DNA of 8,743 nucleotides from Thiobacillus sp. (lineage in GTDB: Bacteria > Pseudomonadota > Gammaproteobacteria > Burkholderiales > Thiobacillaceae), in assembly GCA_018780025.1 (NCBI GenBank), contig JADMKH010000257.1, forward strand, positions 1 through 8,743, in the 5' to 3' direction. The translations under genes were made by a program, and so were the position numbers. Positions 1-6,799 of this stretch are shown here, one piece after another. Below the pieces are notes generated by a model, which was not told where the DNA came from, searched no databases, and was given only the letters and a program-made list of their open reading frames with translations. Within the stretch, counting starts at the first letter, position 1. Each line of letters begins with the position of its first letter.

Positions 1-713
1 TGCAAACGTGCGCCAACCGATGCGCGCACCGTAAGCACATTGTCCAGCGCCAGATCGATATCGGCATTGGCGGTTGCCAATGCCGCGTCCAAACCAACGG
101 TGCCAGGCAATTCAAGTCTTTCAATAAGCGTGGTCAAGGTGGCGAACATATCCTGTCCACCGCCCTGGAATACAGCCTGTCCCGGGTTGGTGACCGCCAT
201 CTGACGTGTGGTGTCCACCTGAATCAGGCGCTGCCCCGAATCGCCCTGGTAGGTCGCCCCCGTTACGGACTGCACAAATGCCGGGGTGTTCGTCTGAAAT
301 CCCGAAAACTGGTAATTACCCACAGCGTCGCGACTATTCGCCAGTGCCAGCAATTCGTCGAAGCGACCGCGAAGTTCAGTGGCCTGAAAGCCTCGCTCGG
401 AATCGCTTAACACGCCGTTACCTGCCGCGATGATGGTTGTTTTCACCTCCTGCAAGAGCGCTGTCACGCTGGAGAGCGTGCCCTCCACCAGGCTGAGGGC
501 GCCAGTTGCCTGCTGGCGATTAATGCCATGCTGCGTATTGAGTGCCAGGGTCTGCCCGACTTCAAGGGCGCGCGCAGCAGCCACCGGATCGTCCGAAGGG
601 CTGAGAATGCGTCGACCCGTTGCAATCTGCTGCTGCGTTTTGAACAGCCCTGATTGCAGATCGCCCATTTGGGCGGCGCCGGAATCAAAGAGGGTTTGTG
701 TGCTGATGCGCAT
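1..713 (-). CDS. flgL: Flagellar hook-filament junction protein FlgL (HAP3), partial: N-terminal 237 codons
   Basis: FlgL forms, with FlgK, the junction between hook and filament outside the cell, and is exported through the flagellar type III apparatus. The frame opens with ATG at 711-713 and stays open to the window edge, so the C-terminus is missing; family members are usually about 300-400 residues. The N-terminus starts MRISTQTLFD, and residues 31-47 read ATGRRILSPSDDPVAAA, the conserved flagellin/FlgL N-terminal helix signature. Residues 133-140 (NYQFSGFQ) match the motif that follows the coiled N-terminal region in FlgL proteins. As in the family, no cleavable signal peptide is seen. 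The start lies 15 bases after the flgK stop codon; a GGGGA directly after that stop is the likely ribosome binding site, about 10 bases from the ATG. Co-transcription with flgK is inferred. Flagellin itself is less likely because of the position after flgK and the FlgL-type start. Confidence 0.95.
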   Translation of the reverse strand, partial: MRISTQTLFDSGAAQMGDLQSGLFKTQQQIATGRRILSPSDDPVAAARALEVGQTLALNTQHGINRQQATGALSLVEGTLSSVTALLQEVKTTIIAAGNGVLSDSERGFQATELRGRFDELLALANSRDAVGNYQFSGFQTNTPAFVQSVTGATYQGDSGQRLIQVDTTRQMAVTNPGQAVFQGGGQDMFATLTTLIERLELPGTVGLDAALATANADIDLALDNVLTVRASVGARL

Positions 714-728
714 GAGATGTGTGTCCCC

Positions 729-2366
729 TTATCGACCCAGTGTCAGCAGCGTGTCGAACATTTCGCTGGCTATCTGCATGACTTTGGCTGCCGCTTGATA
801 GGCCTGCTGATAACGCAATAAATTGGTTGCCTCTTCATCCAGGTTGACGCCCGATTCAGCCTGCAGCGTATTGGTTGCCTCGGCAAGCAGTTTCCCCGCT
901 GCGCTGCTGGTTACTTCGAGTTCGCGCGTCTTGTTGCCGATCTGGCTCACCAGCTGCGAAAAGGCGCCCTGGTAATGCGTTGTGCCATTCCCCAGCGTGT
1001 TGGTTGTTTGCAGTGCGCTCAGCAACAAGGCATTCCGGTTGTCGCCTGCAGCGCCCGTCACGGCGGCTGCCGCGATTGCTGCCGGATCGGTAATGGCAAC
1101 ACTTATGCTGGACGCCCCATTCGCAGTGGGGCGAATCAGGAAACTGTCGCCTGCGACTGCCGTGCCCGAAGCCAGATTCAGATCTATCCCGTCTACAGTC
1201 TGCGGAAAGGTGGCAAAAGTCGTGGTGGTCTTGTCGGACAACCGGGTCAGCGTGTAATTGGTGCCGTCATATTTCAGGCTGTAGTCGCTGGTGGTCAGTG
1301 CATTGACGCTGCTGATGCTCGCGCCTACGACCGCATCTCCGCTGTTGCCGCCATGAGCGTTCACCAGGGGCGACGCAACATTGAAAAATGCATTGCCCGC
1401 AACACCATTGAGATCGAAGCCAGCCTGATGCTGGGCATTGAACGTACTGGCCAGTCCAAGGGCTATACGGCCGAGGGCATTCTGGGCCGGCTCCAGCGTC
1501 TTGCTGCGAAATTCAAGCAATCCGCCCAGCTTGCCGCCGGCCAGCCCGGACTCCCCCACCGCAACCAGATTGCCACTATTGGTTTTGTAGGCCACATCAA
1601 TTTTTTCCAGATTGGTGGGCGATGCCACGCTGACAATCTGAAAGGTTGAGGAGCCCACGACCAGCGGCTGTCCGTTGCCAATAAAAATGTTGTAGTCGCC
1701 ATCCCCCTGTTTGACGACTGTCGCCTTGATTTCCTTGTTCAAATCCATGACCAGCTGATCGCGCTGGTCGAGCAAGTCGTTGGCGGGTTGTCCCGATGCC
1801 CGTTGGGCACGGCCAATGGCATCGTTCAGGGTTGATATTTGCTCGGCATAGGAATTGATGGCGTTCACGCTCGCCTGAATCTGGCTGTTTACCCCCTGAC
1901 CGATTTCGCTTAACCGGCTCGACAAACCATTGAAGCCCGACGCCAGCGTTTCAGCTGATGACAAGACGGCCTGACGCGACGGGATCGAAGCGGGATTGGA
2001 AGCCAGTTCCTGGATACCGCTAAAAAACCGTTGCAAGGTCGGAGACAAGCCCGAGGTGGGGTCGGCCAGCATGTTGTCGATCTGCTTGATCTGGGAGTAG
2101 TAGCTGTCGAGGCCGCTTTTCGTGGTCTGCGCTGACTGGACTTGCAGCCCCAGAAAATCGCTGTATATCCGTTTGACCGTGGATATTTCGGTTCCCTGCC
2201 CCAAAAATCCAAAGCCGAAATTCTGCGGCAAGGAGGCCCCCTGCACCACGACCTGGCGGTTGAAGCCCGGCGTGGCGGCGTTCGCGATATTGTGTCCGGT
2301 CGTGCTGAGACCTACCTGTGCGGCAGCGAGGGCGCTCTGTCCGATACTGAGGATGTTGGAAGCCAT
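729..2366 (-). CDS. flgK: Flagellar hook-associated protein FlgK (HAP1)
   Basis: FlgK is the first hook-filament junction protein, placed on the tip of the hook once the FlgD cap leaves. The 545-residue length is within the family's usual range. The N-terminus (MASNILSIGQSALAAAQVGL, then STTGHNIANAATPGFNRQ, residues 21-38) is the rod/hook/HAP N-terminal motif in its FlgK form, which fixes the start. Residues 197-210 (DLLDQRDQLVMDLN) are a FlgK hallmark. The C-terminus (GVNLDEEATNLLRYQQAYQA, then AAKVMQIASEMFDTLL) is the matching C-terminal helix domain. The middle, roughly residues 320-440, is rich in Ala, Gly, Ser and Thr and is the variable outer domain. The ATG at 2364-2366 has no recognisable Shine-Dalgarno sequence; the preceding bases are AT-rich (CATAAATAA). 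A sigma-28-like promoter lies in the 90-base gap before it. flgL follows 15 bases downstream. Confidence 0.98.
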   Translation of the reverse strand: MASNILSIGQSALAAAQVGLSTTGHNIANAATPGFNRQVVVQGASLPQNFGFGFLGQGTEISTVKRIYSDFLGLQVQSAQTTKSGLDSYYSQIKQIDNMLADPTSGLSPTLQRFFSGIQELASNPASIPSRQAVLSSAETLASGFNGLSSRLSEIGQGVNSQIQASVNAINSYAEQISTLNDAIGRAQRASGQPANDLLDQRDQLVMDLNKEIKATVVKQGDGDYNIFIGNGQPLVVGSSTFQIVSVASPTNLEKIDVAYKTNSGNLVAVGESGLAGGKLGGLLEFRSKTLEPAQNALGRIALGLASTFNAQHQAGFDLNGVAGNAFFNVASPLVNAHGGNSGDAVVGASISSVNALTTSDYSLKYDGTNYTLTRLSDKTTTTFATFPQTVDGIDLNLASGTAVAGDSFLIRPTANGASSISVAITDPAAIAAAAVTGAAGDNRNALLLSALQTTNTLGNGTTHYQGAFSQLVSQIGNKTRELEVTSSAAGKLLAEATNTLQAESGVNLDEEATNLLRYQQAYQAAAKVMQIASEMFDTLLTLGR

Positions 2367-2420
2367 TTATTTATGCACAGTCTGATTTCGGAAGACAACT
2401 AATCAATACACGTATGGGGT

Positions 2421-2447
2421 GAATCGGTGGCATGGCCATATTCTTTA
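2421..2447 (-). promoter_or_regulatory. Candidate sigma-28 (FliA) promoter for flgKL
   Basis: On the minus strand TAAAGAAT (2440-2447) is followed by 11 bases and ACCGATTC (2421-2428). The enteric FliA consensus is TAAAGTTT-N11-GCCGATAA. Six of 8 positions match in the -35 and 5 of 8 in the -10, including TAAAG and CCGAT, with the exact consensus spacing. It sits in the only sizeable gap of the operon, between flgJ and flgK. If transcription starts 6-8 bases past the -10, the leader before the flgK ATG is about 48 bases. In enterics flgKL has a late FliA promoter in addition to operon read-through, so position and sequence agree. The promoter is predicted from sequence only. Confidence 0.72.
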
Positions 2448-2456
2448 GCCCCCCGA

Positions 2457-3428
2457 TCAAGCCCGCTCAAGCAGCTTGATGACGCTTGCCAGTTTCTGGG
2501 CGTAATTGGGGTCGGTAGCATATCCGGCCTGCTGCAGGCCTTGCGCGAACCCCCTTGCATCCTGCCCCTCGGTGAGCACATTCTGGTAGCGCGGGTTGGC
2601 GCGCAACAACTTGGCGTAATCCCGGAATGAGTCGGCGTAGTAGTCGTAGGCCCGGAAGCTGTCTACCTGTTTCTGCGGGCGGCCATTGACGTATTCAGTG
2701 GTCACGATATCGACGGTGCGACCGCGCCATCCGCTACCTGCCTTGATGCCAAACAAGTTGAAGCTGTTCTGGCCATCCGCGCCGCGAATTTCCGCCTTGC
2801 CCCAGCCGGTTTCCAATGCAGCCTGACCCATCATGAACTGTGGCGGAATGCCGGTACGGGCGCTCGCCTCCTGCGCGTGCGGCAGCATGCGCTGCACAAA
2901 GGCGTCAACGTGTGCTGGCGCATACGACTCCATCCCGCGTAGCGGGACTTTAGCGCGTAGTGAATCGGAGTCCCCTTGTGGGGCATCGCTCGTACGAGCA
3001 ACTGCGGCCGGAAAAGGCGGTGGCGCGACCAGCGCCGGAGCATTTAACGGCCATCCCTGCGCGGGCAATCCTGGCGCAGCCGCCCCGGCATCTGGCGTTT
3101 CACCCTCGACTGCGGGCGGAATCGACATGGCGATCGAAAGCTGGCGCACCATCACATCGGCCAGACCGATGCCGCGGCTGGCCATGCGCTGCGTCAGTTG
3201 CTGGTCGAGCATCGAGGTGTACATGCGGGTCTGTTCGCTGTCGAACATGCCGTCCTGCGGCGTCGCCTCGCGCATGCTTTTCATCAGCATGTTCATGAAC
3301 ACCGCTTCGAATTGTTGCGCCGCCTGCTTCAGCGACTCGGGCGATGATTGCTTCGCTTCCAGCTTGAGCTGGTTCAGCCCCTGCGTATCGAGCGTGAATC
3401 GGGAAGAAAGGTCGGCGCCGTTGATCAT
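2457..3428 (-). CDS. flgJ: FlgJ: rod cap protein with peptidoglycan hydrolase (glucosaminidase, GH73) domain
   Basis: FlgJ caps the growing rod in the periplasm and cuts peptidoglycan so that the rod can pass. The 323 residues show both domains. Residues about 30-100 (SPESLKQAAQQFEAVFMNML, then MKSMREATPQDGMFDSEQTR) are the N-terminal rod-cap (Rod-binding) domain. A Pro/Ala-rich linker spans about 103-160. Residues about 170-323 are the hydrolase domain, with GQAALETGWGK (201-211) holding the likely catalytic E206, NSFNLFGIKA (221-230), TTEYVNG with E245, and SFRDYAKLL with D270. These sit a constant 22 residues after E184, E223 and D248, which I recall as active-site residues of Salmonella FlgJ. 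The start abuts the flgI stop directly (TAAATG, no gap). GGAAG at 3437-3441, inside flgI, is 8 bases before the ATG and suggests translational coupling. No signal peptide is visible, as expected for export through the flagellar channel. Confidence 0.97.
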   Translation of the reverse strand: MINGADLSSRFTLDTQGLNQLKLEAKQSSPESLKQAAQQFEAVFMNMLMKSMREATPQDGMFDSEQTRMYTSMLDQQLTQRMASRGIGLADVMVRQLSIAMSIPPAVEGETPDAGAAAPGLPAQGWPLNAPALVAPPPFPAAVARTSDAPQGDSDSLRAKVPLRGMESYAPAHVDAFVQRMLPHAQEASARTGIPPQFMMGQAALETGWGKAEIRGADGQNSFNLFGIKAGSGWRGRTVDIVTTEYVNGRPQKQVDSFRAYDYYADSFRDYAKLLRANPRYQNVLTEGQDARGFAQGLQQAGYATDPNYAQKLASVIKLLERA

Positions 3429-4526
3429 TTAAATCACTTCCAGTTCGGCACGTAATGCACCCGAAGCCTTGAGTGCCTGGAGAATCGCCAGCAAATCCTG
3501 CGGCGTGGCGCCTATGGAATTCAGTGCTTTCACCACGTCGGCCAATGAAGCGCTGTTTCTGAGCAACATGATTTCACCGGGTTGCTGACGAATTTCAATC
3601 TTCGACTGGGCGGCAACCACCGTTTCGCCTTTGGAAAACGGGGCCGGCTGGCTGATGACCGGCTCGGTGCTGATCACCACCGACAGATTGCCGTGCGATA
3701 CCGCGCTGGGATCGAGCATGACCGAACGGTTCATCACCACCGAACCGGTGCGCGCATTGATGATGACCACGGCCCGTGCCTGGGCCGGGCTGACGTCGAG
3801 ACTTTCGATGGCGCCGAGAAACGCCACCCGCTCGCTCTCGCCCACCGGCGTCTTCACCTGAATCACGCGGCCATTGACGGCGCGCGCGGCGTCCTTGCCA
3901 AAACGCGTATTGACGGCATCGACCACGCGGCTGGCGGTGGTGAAGTCGCTTTGACGCAGCTCCAGATTGATGCTGCCGGATTCGCCCAGCGCAGAACTGA
4001 CGCTGCGCTCAACGGTTGCGCCGGCCGGAATCCGCCCCACGCTCAAATGGTTGATCTGCACCTGGGTGCCGTTGGCCGAAGCACCGGCACCGCTCACCAC
4101 CAGGCTGCCCTGCGCCATGGCATAAATCTGGTTATCCGCGCCTTTCAGCGGCGTCATCACCAGCGTTCCGCCGCGCAGGCTTTTGGCGTTGCCAATCGAC
4201 GACACCGTAATGTCGACAGTCTGCCCAGCCTGCGAAAACGGGGGCAGTTCAGACGTCACCATGACCGCAGCGACATTCTTCAACTGCATGTTGACGCCCG
4301 GCGGCATGTTGATGCCCATTTGCGCCAGCATGGCGACGATGCTCTGGGTCGTGAAAGGCGTTTGCGTGGTCTGGTCGCCGGTGCCGTCCAGGCCCACCAC
4401 CAGGCCATAGCCCACCAGCTGGTTGACGCGCACACCCTGAATCGTGGCGATATCCTTGATGCGTTCGGCATGCGCCACACCGCTTATCAGCAGCGTGCCC
4501 AGCAGAAAGAGGCGTGGAAAGTTCAT
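3429..4526 (-). CDS. flgI: Flagellar P-ring protein FlgI
   Basis: FlgI forms the periplasmic P ring around the distal rod, in the peptidoglycan layer. From the ATG at 4524-4526 the product has 365 residues, the usual size. Residues 1-20 (MNFPRLFLLGTLLISGVAHA) are a Sec signal peptide with likely cleavage after AHA, before ERIKDIA. The mature part starts with the very conserved ERIKDIATIQGVRVNQLVGY and GLVVGLDGTGD (41-51), with QTPFTTQS, MGINMPPG and QLKNVAAVMVT following. The open frame extends 9 bases further to a GTG at 4533-4535, but AAGGG at 4535-4539 is 8 bases from the ATG and overlaps that GTG, so the ATG is preferred. The gap to flgH is 11 bases. No cysteine occurs anywhere in the protein, unlike enteric FlgI, which carries a disulfide. 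flgJ begins directly at the stop codon. Confidence 0.97.
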   Translation of the reverse strand: MNFPRLFLLGTLLISGVAHAERIKDIATIQGVRVNQLVGYGLVVGLDGTGDQTTQTPFTTQSIVAMLAQMGINMPPGVNMQLKNVAAVMVTSELPPFSQAGQTVDITVSSIGNAKSLRGGTLVMTPLKGADNQIYAMAQGSLVVSGAGASANGTQVQINHLSVGRIPAGATVERSVSSALGESGSINLELRQSDFTTASRVVDAVNTRFGKDAARAVNGRVIQVKTPVGESERVAFLGAIESLDVSPAQARAVVIINARTGSVVMNRSVMLDPSAVSHGNLSVVISTEPVISQPAPFSKGETVVAAQSKIEIRQQPGEIMLLRNSASLADVVKALNSIGATPQDLLAILQALKASGALRAELEVI

Positions 4527-4534
4527 GGAACCCA

Positions 4535-4539
4535 CCCTT
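4535..4539 (-). promoter_or_regulatory. Ribosome binding site deciding the flgI start
   Basis: AAGGG on the minus strand overlaps the flgH stop codon (TAAGGG) and lies 8 bases before the ATG at 4524-4526. It overlaps the alternative GTG at 4533-4535 and so cannot serve it. This supports the shorter flgI and suggests that ribosomes finishing flgH restart on flgI. Confidence 0.7.
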
Positions 4540-5206
4540 ATAAAGGTATGAAACTCAGGAAAAAACGCCCCAGCCAGCCCATCACTTCGGCGCTGTCAAA
4601 CTTGGCACTGGTGCGATACTCGATGCGTGCGTCCGCCACCTTGGCCGACGACACGGTGTTGCCGGCCTGGATCGTGTCGGGCTGGACGACGCCGGACAAA
4701 CGGATGTATTCGGTGCCCTTGTCGAGCGCGATCTGTTTTTCGCCCGCGACGATCAGGTTGCCGTTGGGCAGCACCTCGATCACGGTGACGGTGACGTTGC
4801 CGGTGAAGTTATTGCTGGAATTGATGGCCGATTTGTCGGCGTACTGGCTCGCCGACTCGGAGGTGATTCCCAGACCCTGCAATGTCTTGAGGGGAATTCC
4901 GGCAACGCCGCTGATAGACGCATCGACCGAGCTGTCCTTCGACGCATTGGATGAGGCCTGCTTGCCTGCCTGGGTTTTTTCATTGATGACGATGGTCAGC
5001 ACATCGCCGATGTGACGCGCGCGCCGGTCTTCGAACAAGGGACGATAAGTCGCAGCCTGGTAGATGGCGCCATTGCTGCCAGCCTGCGTGGGCTTAACCT
5101 CGGGGCGTGCCGTGGTCGGTTTATCCAGGATGGAAGACGGTGTGGTGCCGCAGCCTGCCAAGCCCAGCAGCAGCACCCCCCATCCAATATTTCGCAGTGC
5201 GTTCAT
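4538..5206 (-). CDS. flgH: Flagellar L-ring lipoprotein FlgH
   Basis: FlgH is the lipoprotein that forms the L ring in the outer membrane, the bushing through which the rod passes. From the ATG at 5204-5206 it has 222 residues, near the family length. Residues 1-19 form a lipoprotein signal peptide with lipobox LAGC, and C19 is the predicted acylated cysteine. The mature part holds the FlgH signatures SNGAIYQAATYRPLFEDRRA (43-62), then RHIGDVLTIVINEKTQA (64-80), NVTVTVIEVLPNGNLIVAGEK (137-157) and LSGVVQPDTI (170-179). It ends with the aromatic/hydrophobic GWLGRFFLSFIPL. The frame continues upstream to a GTG at 5216-5218, which overlaps the flgG stop; the shorter ATG start is preferred because of the Shine-Dalgarno at 5213-5217 and a more normal lipoprotein signal. 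The gap to flgG is then 8 bases. Confidence 0.97.
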   Translation of the reverse strand: MNALRNIGWGVLLLGLAGCGTTPSSILDKPTTARPEVKPTQAGSNGAIYQAATYRPLFEDRRARHIGDVLTIVINEKTQAGKQASSNASKDSSVDASISGVAGIPLKTLQGLGITSESASQYADKSAINSSNNFTGNVTVTVIEVLPNGNLIVAGEKQIALDKGTEYIRLSGVVQPDTIQAGNTVSSAKVADARIEYRTSAKFDSAEVMGWLGRFFLSFIPL

Positions 5207-5212
5207 GCTCAA

Positions 5213-5217
5213 CCTCA
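5213..5217 (-). promoter_or_regulatory. Ribosome binding site deciding the flgH start
   Basis: TGAGG on the minus strand contains the flgG stop codon TGA and is 6 bases before the ATG at 5204-5206. The alternative GTG at 5216-5218 overlaps this element, so the element cannot drive it. This supports the 222-residue FlgH and coupling of flgH to flgG translation. Confidence 0.65.
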
Positions 5218-5997
5218 CAGCTGCGACAGGCGTTGCAACATCTCATCCGACGTCTTGATCGCCTTGCTATTGATTTCGTAGGCGCGCTGGGTCTGGATCA
5301 TGTTGACCAGCTCTTCCACCACGTTGACGTTCGAGGTTTCGACGTAGCCCTGATTCAGCGTGCCGGCACCATTGCTGCCGGGCGCGTTGGAACTCGGCGT
5401 GCCAGATGAAGCGGTTTCGCCGTAGAGGTTTTCACCGAGGCTTTGCAAGCCAGCCGGGTTGATGAACATGGCCAGTTGCAACGTGCCGATGGTCGTCGGC
5501 GTCGCCGACCCCGACTGCGTCACCGATACCGTGCCGTCGCGCGCGATGGTCAGGCTTTGGGTATTGGCCGGGATGGTGATGGCGGGCTGCACGGCATAGC
5601 CGCTGGACGTTACCATCTGGCCGTTGGCATCGGATTGAAATGAGCCGTCGCGGCTATAAGCGGTCGTGCCATCGGGCATCAGCACCTGAAAGAAACCATT
5701 TCCCTGTATCGCCACATCCTTGGAATTACCCGTCTGCTGCAGGTTGCCCTGGGTAAAGATGCGTTCGGTCGCCACCGGCTTCACCCCGGTGCCGATCTGC
5801 AGACCGGACGGCAACTGCGTCTGTTCGGACGACTGCGCCCCCGGCTGGCGTATGGTTTGATACAGCAAGTCCTCGAACACGGCGCGCGCGCGCTTGAAGC
5901 CGCTGGTGCTGACGTTGGCGAGGTTGTTGGAAATCACGTCCATCTGCGTTTGCTGCGCATCCAGACCGGTCTTGGCAATCCATAGTGAGCGAATCAT
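5215..5997 (-). CDS. flgG: Flagellar distal rod protein FlgG
   Basis: FlgG builds the distal rod, the drive shaft that passes through the P and L rings. The 260-residue length is exactly typical. The N-terminus (MIRSLWIAKTGLDAQQTQMD, then VISNNLANVSTSGFKRAR) is the rod/hook N-terminal domain. Residues 46-63 (YQTIRQPGAQSSEQTQLP) are the FlgG-specific segment, known in Salmonella to stiffen the rod compared with the hook. The hook/rod middle motif is seen at 95-117 (VAIQGNGFFQVLMPDG, then TTAYSRD), and the C-terminus (SNVNVVEELVNMIQTQRAYE, then INSKAIKTSDEMLQRLSQL) is the C-terminal domain. The ATG at 5995-5997 is preceded by GAAGGAG (6003-6009) at 5 bases. The gap to flgF is 26 bases. No signal peptide is seen; export through the flagellar type III apparatus is expected. 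Confidence 0.98.
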   Translation of the reverse strand: MIRSLWIAKTGLDAQQTQMDVISNNLANVSTSGFKRARAVFEDLLYQTIRQPGAQSSEQTQLPSGLQIGTGVKPVATERIFTQGNLQQTGNSKDVAIQGNGFFQVLMPDGTTAYSRDGSFQSDANGQMVTSSGYAVQPAITIPANTQSLTIARDGTVSVTQSGSATPTTIGTLQLAMFINPAGLQSLGENLYGETASSGTPSSNAPGSNGAGTLNQGYVETSNVNVVEELVNMIQTQRAYEINSKAIKTSDEMLQRLSQL

Positions 5998-6023
5998 ATC
6001 GACTCCTTCAAGTAATCGTGGGG

Positions 6024-6767
6024 TTAACCGCCCATCGAAAGCAATTGCGTTGCCTTGCTATCGTTGCTTTCGGCGTTCTGCAGCAATTTCATCTGCATTT
6101 CAAACTGGCGCGCCAGAGAAATCATGTTGACCATCTCATCGACCACATTGACGTTGGAGGACTCCAGCGAGCCACTGATGACCGTGACCTTGGGATCAGC
6201 CGACGCCGAGGTGCCGTTCTTCATGCGGAATAGGCCATCATCGCTCCGCGTCAGTTCGGCTCTGGGAGGATTCACCAGTTTCAGGCGCCCGATCGAGGTG
6301 AGACCAGTTGCAGCCGATCCATCGGGCACCAGCGAAACCGTGCCGTCCTTGGCCACGGCCACGTTGCGGCCCGGCGGAACCGACAGCGGGCCGCCATCCC
6401 CCAGCACGTTGAGTCCGCTGGAGGTTTGCAACATGCCGTTTTCGTTGATCTTTAGATTGCCGTTGCGGGTATAGGCTTCAGTGCCGTCTGCGGCCTGCAC
6501 CACCATCCAGCCTTCGCCCTGCACAGCCAGGTCAAGCTCGCGCCCGGTATGCTGAATCGCGCCGCCACGAAAATCGCTGCCGGTGGTGGAATCGACCACA
6601 AAAGCACGGGTAGCCAGGGCAGCCCCTTGAACCGGCACTGCACGGAACTGGTCGACCTGCGCGCGAAAACCCGTGGTCGTGGCGTTCGCCAGATTGTGCG
6701 AGCTGGTGGCCTGCTGTTCCAGGATGTGCTTTGCGCCGGTCATGGCGGTGTAGATCATTCGATCCAT
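6024..6767 (-). CDS. flgF: Flagellar proximal rod protein FlgF
   Basis: FlgF is one of the proximal rod proteins between the basal body and the FlgG distal rod. The 247-residue length fits. It starts MDRMIYTAMTGAKHILEQQA, the FlgF-type N-terminus, followed by TSSHNLANATTTGFRAQVDQ, the rod motif. Residues about 80-101 (LAVQGEGWMVVQAADG, then TEAYTR) are the conserved middle motif, and SSNVNVVDEMVNMISLARQF (203-222) with EMQMKLLQNAES is the C-terminal domain. It lacks the FlgG-specific YQTIRQPG segment, which separates it from FlgG next door. The ATG at 6765-6767 has a strong AAGGAGG (6772-6778) 4 bases upstream; the in-frame ATG three codons later is too far from it. The gap to flgE is 32 bases. 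Confidence 0.97.
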   Translation of the reverse strand: MDRMIYTAMTGAKHILEQQATSSHNLANATTTGFRAQVDQFRAVPVQGAALATRAFVVDSTTGSDFRGGAIQHTGRELDLAVQGEGWMVVQAADGTEAYTRNGNLKINENGMLQTSSGLNVLGDGGPLSVPPGRNVAVAKDGTVSLVPDGSAATGLTSIGRLKLVNPPRAELTRSDDGLFRMKNGTSASADPKVTVISGSLESSNVNVVDEMVNMISLARQFEMQMKLLQNAESNDSKATQLLSMGG

Positions 6768-6799
6768 GCTGCCTCCTTAATCAATCACTCAGTCAATGC

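Noticed and set aside
975..1649. A 224-codon plus-strand open frame antisense to flgK
   Set aside because: It lies wholly inside flgK, has no ribosome binding site I can defend, and has no family-like motif.
3000..3150. Pro/Ala-rich stretch in FlgJ, considered as a possible insertion
   Set aside because: Linkers of this kind between the rod-cap and hydrolase domains are normal in two-domain FlgJ proteins, and both domains are intact.
3582..5015. A 477-codon plus-strand open frame antisense to flgI and flgH
   Set aside because: It overlaps two well-conserved genes on the other strand; its translation is rich in His, Arg and Ala with no recognisable domain, as expected for a shadow frame in a GC-rich gene.
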